A stretch of 11,222 nucleotides of DNA from an uncultured Lachnospiraceae bacterium (GTDB lineage: Bacteria; Bacillota; Clostridia; Lachnospirales; Lachnospiraceae): positions 1 to 11,222 of the forward strand of contig CADCQU010000189.1 of NCBI GenBank assembly GCA_902803635.1. Reading direction: 5' to 3'. The translations under genes were made by a program, and so were the position numbers. Positions 8,401 through 11,222 of the stretch are shown here, piece by piece. How positions within the stretch are numbered: the first letter of the stretch is position 1; the number at the start of each line of letters is the position of its first letter. A model generated the notes under the pieces. The model saw only the letters and a list, made by a program, of their open reading frames with translations, did not search any database and was not told where the DNA came from.

Positions 8401-9357
8401 GTCAATTTCGGGCTGTTTTTCTTGCGCACTTTCCCATGCGGCCTTCTGTTTAGCTACCTTTTCTTTTTGCGTGTCCAAAGATTGGTTTTGCCTTTCAAGG
8501 TCATTTTTCCAGCCTTCAATCGTTCCCACGTCCTGCAGCTTCCCGCGGATACTTTCTAACTGATTTCGTGTTTCCCCTATGCGGCCCGAGAGGGCAAGCT
8601 GCGCGTCCTCGTCCTCGCGGATCAGTCTTTCGAGCAGCTCCAGCGACTGGTCCGCAGGGAGCTGGCCGGCGCGAGCCTTCACCACCTCCGGGAAGGCTGC
8701 ATTTGTCTCTTCGCATTGGATGCCATTTAGGTACTGCTGGATGCTCGCCTTTTTGCCCTTGCATTCGGCGGCGAGGGCATTTGCCTCGGCCTTGAGTTTG
8801 TCCTGAAAAACCTGGTAATAGTGGGTTTCGAAAATTTGCCGGAAGATTTTTTGACGATCATTGGTATCGGCGAGGAGGAGCTTTAGGAAGTCTCCCTGTG
8901 CAATCATCGCAATCTGGGAAAATTGCCCACGGTCGATGCCGAGAATATCAAGAATCTTCTGCTTGATTTCGGCATTTTTCGTGAGAACCTTGCCGTCCGG
9001 AAGAGTAAGCTCCACACTTGCCTCCTGCTCCGTGAAGCCTTTGCCGCGCTTTACGGGACGCATATACTTCGGATTACGGCGAATGGTGTATGTTTTTCCA
9101 CGGTAGAGGAAGGTCAGGCAGACCTCCGTGGGGGTCTCCGGCGCGGCGTATTTCGAGCGGAACATGTCCGGCTCGCGGTTTTCGCCGCTCGCCTCGCCGT
9201 AGAGGGCGTAGGTGATCGCGTCAAAGAGGGTGGTCTTGCCCGCGCCGGTATCCCCCGTGATGAGGTACAGGCCGGATTTGCCTAATTTGTCAAAGTCCAC
9301 GACCGTCCGGCCGGCATACGGGCCGAAGGCGGACATTTCAAGCTGTAAGGGTCTCAT
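5410..9357 (-). CDS. sbcC: SbcC, Rad50-like ATPase subunit of the SbcCD nuclease, with internal insertion
   Basis: 1315 residues. SbcC is the Rad50-type SMC ATPase that with SbcD forms the nuclease opening DNA hairpins and removing blocked ends. Visible parts: N-terminal lobe with Walker A GDTGAGKTT (35-43) and Q-loop AQGDF (153-157); a long coiled coil (about 185-590); the zinc hook CPVC (600-603) that joins two molecules; a returning coiled coil (about 615-1130); and the C-terminal lobe with signature LSGGESF (1218-1224), Walker B ending in D1253-E1254, D-loop GSLDE (1257-1261) and a switch histidine H1286. Better-known SbcC proteins are about 1050-1130 residues. The excess is largely a Ser/Pro-rich, non-coiled-coil stretch at about 813-923 in the returning arm, so the two arms are unequal in length. 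The start is supported by GGGAGGA just upstream on the minus strand and by the conserved MRPLQLEMSAFGPY beginning. It lies 166 bases downstream of sbcD on the same strand. Confidence 0.97.
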   Translation of the reverse strand: MRPLQLEMSAFGPYAGRTVVDFDKLGKSGLYLITGDTGAGKTTLFDAITYALYGEASGENREPDMFRSKYAAPETPTEVCLTFLYRGKTYTIRRNPKYMRPVKRGKGFTEQEASVELTLPDGKVLTKNAEIKQKILDILGIDRGQFSQIAMIAQGDFLKLLLADTNDRQKIFRQIFETHYYQVFQDKLKAEANALAAECKGKKASIQQYLNGIQCEETNAAFPEVVKARAGQLPADQSLELLERLIREDEDAQLALSGRIGETRNQLESIRGKLQDVGTIEGWKNDLERQNQSLDTQKEKVAKQKAAWESAQEKQPEIDLLGKTITTREAQLPNYKKRDALRKEQEKGVATLSAAETNRIAAEAALTTAKEALEALRTERTSLENAGEAKAQLEGQKKEAENKLGEAKKQHGQLTDYSTLSKKKKMQDFDLEVKAAKLEEARKKQPEADKLQTKISQIEAELPEYDRLKTLQESLQTTKTALTTALDAETTEAQNLAKHEKARNDCKEELQALANAGEMREKLNGQLTQLQDKEPRLEKLKKALESHAELQGNFETAQSQYLKAKETADASQQTYQTLHRAFLDEQAGLLAQTLQEGQPCPVCGSLSHPLPAHLSPEAPTEAELEAVEKKAKDDTAAMEAASKTAGELNATLTAKRKEIDGLLSELLNACPFEEANTRLAALQKEIRSSKVSLEEQLKTENARIDHKEVLEKSQPALESAFVTIQKNLENIRTAIASHTTKKGELESQITALAQKLNYQNRSVAEKAKAEMERQRTAILNAVETAEKSYNTCSDAVSRLDGQLAQMLEQLSFCDAMLPSLCDAEIPAFSVVPDNIASSFPVNAENSFSSHFEYTENARPSNPLYKEAVLSSSSELTEDTLLSSPKELGATTSSRLLDNDNSIPTSGEDLASTILYRKVRIDSALPSLLEATKKSQDEARLLIDEIEEKIKLENDRLARRDFLDKQIPEDVEKLATLENDLQEKTTQKENLSKEQNARQVEIDTLSRDLTFASEKEAIEQQSKDEEKKTRLEAAIKTAEEVLNKGQKELGEMKAKAEQLREQIAKKEDALREQTEGKKVPEKASLLAEKTAWETRDGEEKKASTQLSIRLSNNQKLLENISKGATELANLERKSQWVSTLSDTANGALKGRERIMLETYVQTTYFDRIIARANRRLLAMTDSQYELRRRKEATDKQHQYGLELDVLDHYNGTLRNVKTLSGGESFKASLCLALGLSDEIQSSAGGIRLDTMFVDEGFGSLDEESLRQAIRALQDLTESNRLVGIISHVAELKERIDKQIVVTKEKSGGSKVEILVG
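6631..6894 (-). repeat. Degenerate 33-bp repeats inserted in the SbcC returning coiled-coil arm
   Basis: Residues 822-909 of SbcC divide into eight 11-residue units: DAEIPAFSVVP, DNIASSFPVNA, ENSFSSHFEYT, ENARPSNPLYK, EAVLSSSSELT, EDTLLSSPKEL, GATTSSRLLDN and DNSIPTSGEDL. Position 1 is acidic in seven of eight, position 2 is N, D or A in all eight, and position 6 is Ser or Thr in seven. The 33-base period is also visible in the DNA. By hand count 6701-6865 is about 42% G+C, lower than the flanking sbcC sequence. Proline and serine content rules out a continuous coiled coil here, so the segment is probably a disordered loop leaving the arm. Confidence 0.75.
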
Positions 9358-9523
9358 TGTTTTCCTCCCAGTTATCTATCATTCGTTCCAGGGCTTCTTT
9401 CCTGCTCGATCAAAGGTTCTAAGGTCGCCTTCGAATCGTTCCTGCGAAACCATTGTTTTTTCATGTGTAAGGAGTTCAAGGGTGGCTTGGATCATCTTCC
9501 AAGGAGCTTTTAGGTCGAAGGCA
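9358..9523 (-). other. 166-base spacer between sbcD and sbcC with an open minus-strand frame
   Basis: SbcD ends at 9524 and the sbcC ATG is at 9357. The spacer holds the sbcC ribosome site next to 9357 and otherwise no recognised feature. On the minus strand a frame different from that of sbcD stays open through the sbcD end down to 9379, encoding text such as FDAFDLKAPWKMIQATLELL. Its only candidate start is a TTG at 9567 inside sbcD with a weak GGAG before it. I do not recognise the product. It could be a small overlapping gene, a remnant of a longer sbcD tail lost by frameshift, or chance. No clear terminator or promoter was seen, so sbcC is probably co-transcribed with sbcD. Confidence 0.3.
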
Positions 9524-10660
9524 TCAAACCTTGCCTTCCCAGATGCTTTCCATAATCTCTCTTGCAAATTTCTCCTGCTCGGTATTCATGGGCCGCCCGT
9601 TTTGCTGTTCGTAGAATTCCGAGAACAAGTCAAATGGCGATTTTGTCTCCACGGCTTCGAGCTCGGCGATGGTTCCGGCGGCCCTGGTGCGGCTGTTGTT
9701 ATAGTCGAGCTTCATGAGATTCGGATAAATGAGACGGAGCTTCCCAATTGCGTCGGGAATATCGTCCTCGTCGGTCAGGGTGATGTGCACGTAATCCTCG
9801 GTGTTGGTGCCCTCGTAGTTGGGACGGAAGGAGACATCGTCGTAGCTCCCCGTGATCTCGCGGAGGTCGTGGAGGGGCTTGAGCGGGACGGTGCGGACTA
9901 CGAGGCTCTCTTTTTCCGCAAGTGTCACCACAGTAACGGATTTTTCGTGCCTGGCCTCGGAGAAGGAGTATTTTAAAGGCGTGCCGGAGTAACGGATGCG
10001 CACCCCGCCGATGTTCTGCGGGCCGTGGATGTGCCCGAGGGCCACGTAATCGAAGCAGTCAAAGACGGAGGCGTCCACGTTGTCGCTGCCGCCGACGGAA
10101 ATTTCCTCGGAATCGGAGCGGGCCGCGCCGGTGACAAACTGGTGGGTGACGAGGACGTTTCTCTCGGAGGGATTGATGCAAATGGCATCGACGGCGACCT
10201 TAAGTGCGTCGGTGTAGCTTTCGATTTTCGTGTCCGGGAAGAAACGGCGGACGTGGGCGGGCTTTACGAAGGGGAGCAGGTAGAAGTTGACCGGCCCGTG
10301 TTCGTCTGAAAGGACGACCTTCTCGACCTTGCCGTCGTAGACGGGCGAGACGTGGATGCCGGTGCGCGCGATGAGCCGGGCGGCGAAGGAGAGCCGTTCA
10401 GGGGAGTCGTGATTGCCGCTGATGAGAAGGACCGGGAGCTTCCTTGCGGCGAGCTTTACGAGGAAGTCGTCCAGAAGCTCCACCGCCTCGGTCGGGGGTA
10501 CGCCCTTGTCGTAAATGTCCCCGGCCAGTACGACCGCGTCCGGGGCCTCGGTGTCGATGATTTCCAGAATTTGCTTAAGGATATATCTCTGGTCTTCCAG
10601 CATGCTGAACTCGTTGACCCGCTTTCCAAGGTGCAGGTCGGAGAGATGGATGAACTTCAT
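9524..10660 (-). CDS. sbcD: SbcD, Mre11-like nuclease subunit of the SbcCD complex
   Basis: 378 residues counted from the ATG at 10660. SbcD is the manganese-dependent calcineurin-like phosphoesterase that performs the cutting in SbcCD, with exonuclease and hairpin endonuclease activity controlled by SbcC ATP binding. Metal-site motifs are all present: D8 and H10 in LSDLHLG, D48 in AGDIYD, N73-H74-D75 in SGNHDS, H173 in VTHQF, and H210/H212 in LGHIHG. A C-terminal capping region (about 245-345) and the SbcC-contact tail follow. Length is close to the usual 380-400. An upstream in-frame ATG would add 15 residues (to 10705), but AGGAGG just before 10660 and the conserved MKFIHLSDLHLGKR beginning decide for the shorter form. 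It is read leftward, first in an sbcD-sbcC pair, behind the promoter at about 10723-10733, and is divergent from ridA. Confidence 0.97.
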   Translation of the reverse strand: MKFIHLSDLHLGKRVNEFSMLEDQRYILKQILEIIDTEAPDAVVLAGDIYDKGVPPTEAVELLDDFLVKLAARKLPVLLISGNHDSPERLSFAARLIARTGIHVSPVYDGKVEKVVLSDEHGPVNFYLLPFVKPAHVRRFFPDTKIESYTDALKVAVDAICINPSERNVLVTHQFVTGAARSDSEEISVGGSDNVDASVFDCFDYVALGHIHGPQNIGGVRIRYSGTPLKYSFSEARHEKSVTVVTLAEKESLVVRTVPLKPLHDLREITGSYDDVSFRPNYEGTNTEDYVHITLTDEDDIPDAIGKLRLIYPNLMKLDYNNSRTRAAGTIAELEAVETKSPFDLFSEFYEQQNGRPMNTEQEKFAREIMESIWEGKV

Positions 10661-10722
10661 GAAGGCCTCCTTTTTCGGTATGGGGCGGGGCAGTTCCTCG
10701 CCCACGCTACGTGTTTCTTCCT

Positions 10723-10733
10723 ATTATACCACG
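10723..10733 (-). promoter_or_regulatory. Probable sbcD promoter (extended -10 box)
   Basis: On the minus strand 10728-10723 reads a perfect TATAAT, preceded by TGG at 10731-10729, giving an extended -10 element (TG-N-TATAAT). No good -35 hexamer lies 16-18 bases upstream; the stretch there is pyrimidine-rich, as extended -10 promoters can tolerate. Transcription would start near 10716, leaving a leader of about 55 bases before the sbcD ATG at 10660. Confidence 0.65.
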
Positions 10734-10831
10734 GCTGGAGTGGTAGGGAAGGAGAAATCTGGCAAATGCAGCCGCAAATGCCTTCACTGTCACAAAGGTA
10801 GTTTCCAAGACTGTGAATGAAGGGGAAATGA

Positions 10832-10860
10832 TTGTTTTTTGGAAGGCGTTATGCTATACT
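10832..10860 (+). promoter_or_regulatory. Probable ridA promoter (TTGTTT-17-TATACT)
   Basis: TTGTTT at 10832-10837 and TATACT at 10855-10860 are separated by exactly 17 bases, and TGC at 10852-10854 supplies an extended -10. This is a good sigma-A (vegetative) promoter. Transcription should begin near 10867, giving an untranslated leader of about 95 bases before the ATG at 10962, almost all of it taken up by hairpins. Confidence 0.75.
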
Positions 10861-10867
10861 CACCGTG

Positions 10868-10947
10868 AAAAGCAAGTTGCTTTTACAGGAGCCAGCTCGA
10901 TTGGCTTCTGTAAGCCAGAAGTAAAAGCAGTGCAGAAGCTGCTTTTA
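10868..10947 (+). promoter_or_regulatory. Hairpin-rich ridA leader with mutually exclusive pairings
   Basis: Three hairpins are visible. H1: AAAAGCAA (10868-10875) with TTGCTTTT (10877-10884), a one-base loop as drawn, in practice probably opening to a larger loop. H2: TTACAGGAGCCA (10883-10894) with TGGCTTCTGTAA (10902-10913), twelve pairs including one G-U. H3: TAAAAGCAG (10922-10930) with CTGCTTTTA (10939-10947), nine perfect pairs, ending three bases before the AGGAGG at 10951. Competing pairings exist: TGCTTTTAC (10878-10886) with GTAAAAGCA (10921-10929), and CTTCTG (10905-10910) with CAGAAG (10916-10921). H3 ends in a short T-run and could act as an attenuator. I do not recognise a known riboswitch or T-box class. 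Confidence 0.6.
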
Positions 10948-10961
10948 TAGAGGAGGTTTGT

Positions 10962-11222
10962 ATGGACTATATCAGCACAACGAAGGCCCCGGCGGCGATT
11001 GGGCCGTATTCGCAGGCGATTACCGCGGGCGGATTTTTGTATACCTCGGGCCAGATTCCCCTGGTTCCGGAGACGGGCAGGATTGAGGCAGAGGACATCG
11101 TCGGGCAGACGCACCAGGCCTGCAAGAACCTTGGCGCGGTGCTTGACGAGGCCGGTATCGGCTTTGCAAATGTCGTGAAGACGGTCTGTTACCTCGCAAA
11201 CATGGATGATTTCGCGGCCTTC
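10962..11222 (+). CDS. ridA: RidA family enamine/imine deaminase (partial, runs off window)
   Basis: The first 87 residues are present of an expected 125 or so. RidA (YjgF/YER057c/UK114) hydrolyses reactive 2-aminoacrylate and related enamine/imine intermediates released by PLP enzymes such as threonine and serine dehydratases, protecting other enzymes in the cytoplasm. The N-terminal family pattern is clear: KAPAAIGPYSQAI (8-20), FLYTSGQIPLVPETG (25-39), and the helix QTHQACKNLGAVLDEAG (49-65) followed by VVKTVCYLANMDDF (71-84). The catalytic arginine lies beyond the window, so the RidA subgroup cannot be confirmed. AGGAGG at 10951-10956 sits five bases before the ATG. It is divergent from sbcD, with its own promoter and structured leader. 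Confidence 0.95.
   Translation, partial: MDYISTTKAPAAIGPYSQAITAGGFLYTSGQIPLVPETGRIEAEDIVGQTHQACKNLGAVLDEAGIGFANVVKTVCYLANMDDFAAF

Noticed and set aside
10661..10705. Longer sbcD start adding 15 residues
   Set aside because: The extra residues are proline-rich and not family-like, while an AGGAGG sits directly before the ATG at 10660, where SbcD similarity begins. The longer start would also lie only about 10 bases from the predicted transcription start.
10783..10821. Imperfect inverted repeat (TTCA-TCACA and TGTGA-TGAA) just upstream of the ridA -35 box as an operator
   Set aside because: The arms are short and interrupted, the centre spacing is long, and no cognate regulator is visible; not strong enough to annotate.
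10867..10961. T-box or known amino-acid riboswitch
   Set aside because: No T-box sequence or recognisable riboswitch core was found; the leader is short for these classes. Kept only as an unclassified structured leader.
10860..11114. Minus-strand 84-codon frame over the ridA leader and start
   Set aside because: It is antisense to the conserved RidA N-terminus and its far end is explained by the leader hairpins.

Overview
The window looks like a piece of a Firmicutes chromosome, most likely a Clostridia/Lachnospiraceae-type anaerobe. The evidence is strong AGGAGG-type ribosome sites before nearly every gene, a Gram-positive lipoprotein signal, a nuclease-helicase fusion of a kind I associate with Clostridia, and an sbcD-sbcC pair. 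Genus is not determined. G+C is moderate to high in the DNA-metabolism genes and lower at the left edge and inside several gene insertions.

Layout. Bases 2-294 hold the decayed end of a gene (in-frame stop plus frameshift). Bases 313-5389 (+) hold three closely spaced genes that probably share a transcript: an ADP-ribosylglycohydrolase-family protein, an alpha/beta-hydrolase lipoprotein, and a 1061-residue PD-(D/E)XK nuclease/XPD-DinG-type helicase. This run meets a leftward pair, sbcD (10660-9524) then sbcC (9357-5410), at a palindrome that overlaps both stop codons (5383-5416). On the right a 301-base divergent region carries an extended -10 box for sbcD, and a good promoter plus a hairpin-rich leader for ridA, which runs off the window at 11222.

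How the genes fit together. SbcCD is the bacterial Mre11-Rad50 complex, which cuts hairpins and protein-blocked DNA ends. The nuclease-helicase beside it probably also processes branched or damaged DNA, so 2204-10660 reads as a DNA end-processing block. The glycohydrolase, lipoprotein hydrolase and RidA have no obvious link to it beyond proximity.

Unusual points. (1) The helicase and SbcC carry long hydrophilic insertions at positions where their families are normally compact. Several are built from 33-bp (11-residue) Ser/acidic-rich repeats with a similar phase in both genes, which suggests one expansion process acting on two neighbouring genes. (2) The heptamer CAAATGC/GCATTTG occurs 18 times by hand count where about one or two are expected, in several reading frames and between genes, so it looks like a DNA-level motif. 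(3) The ridA leader can form mutually exclusive hairpins just before the ribosome site. I found no CRISPR array, tRNA, rRNA or insertion sequence.
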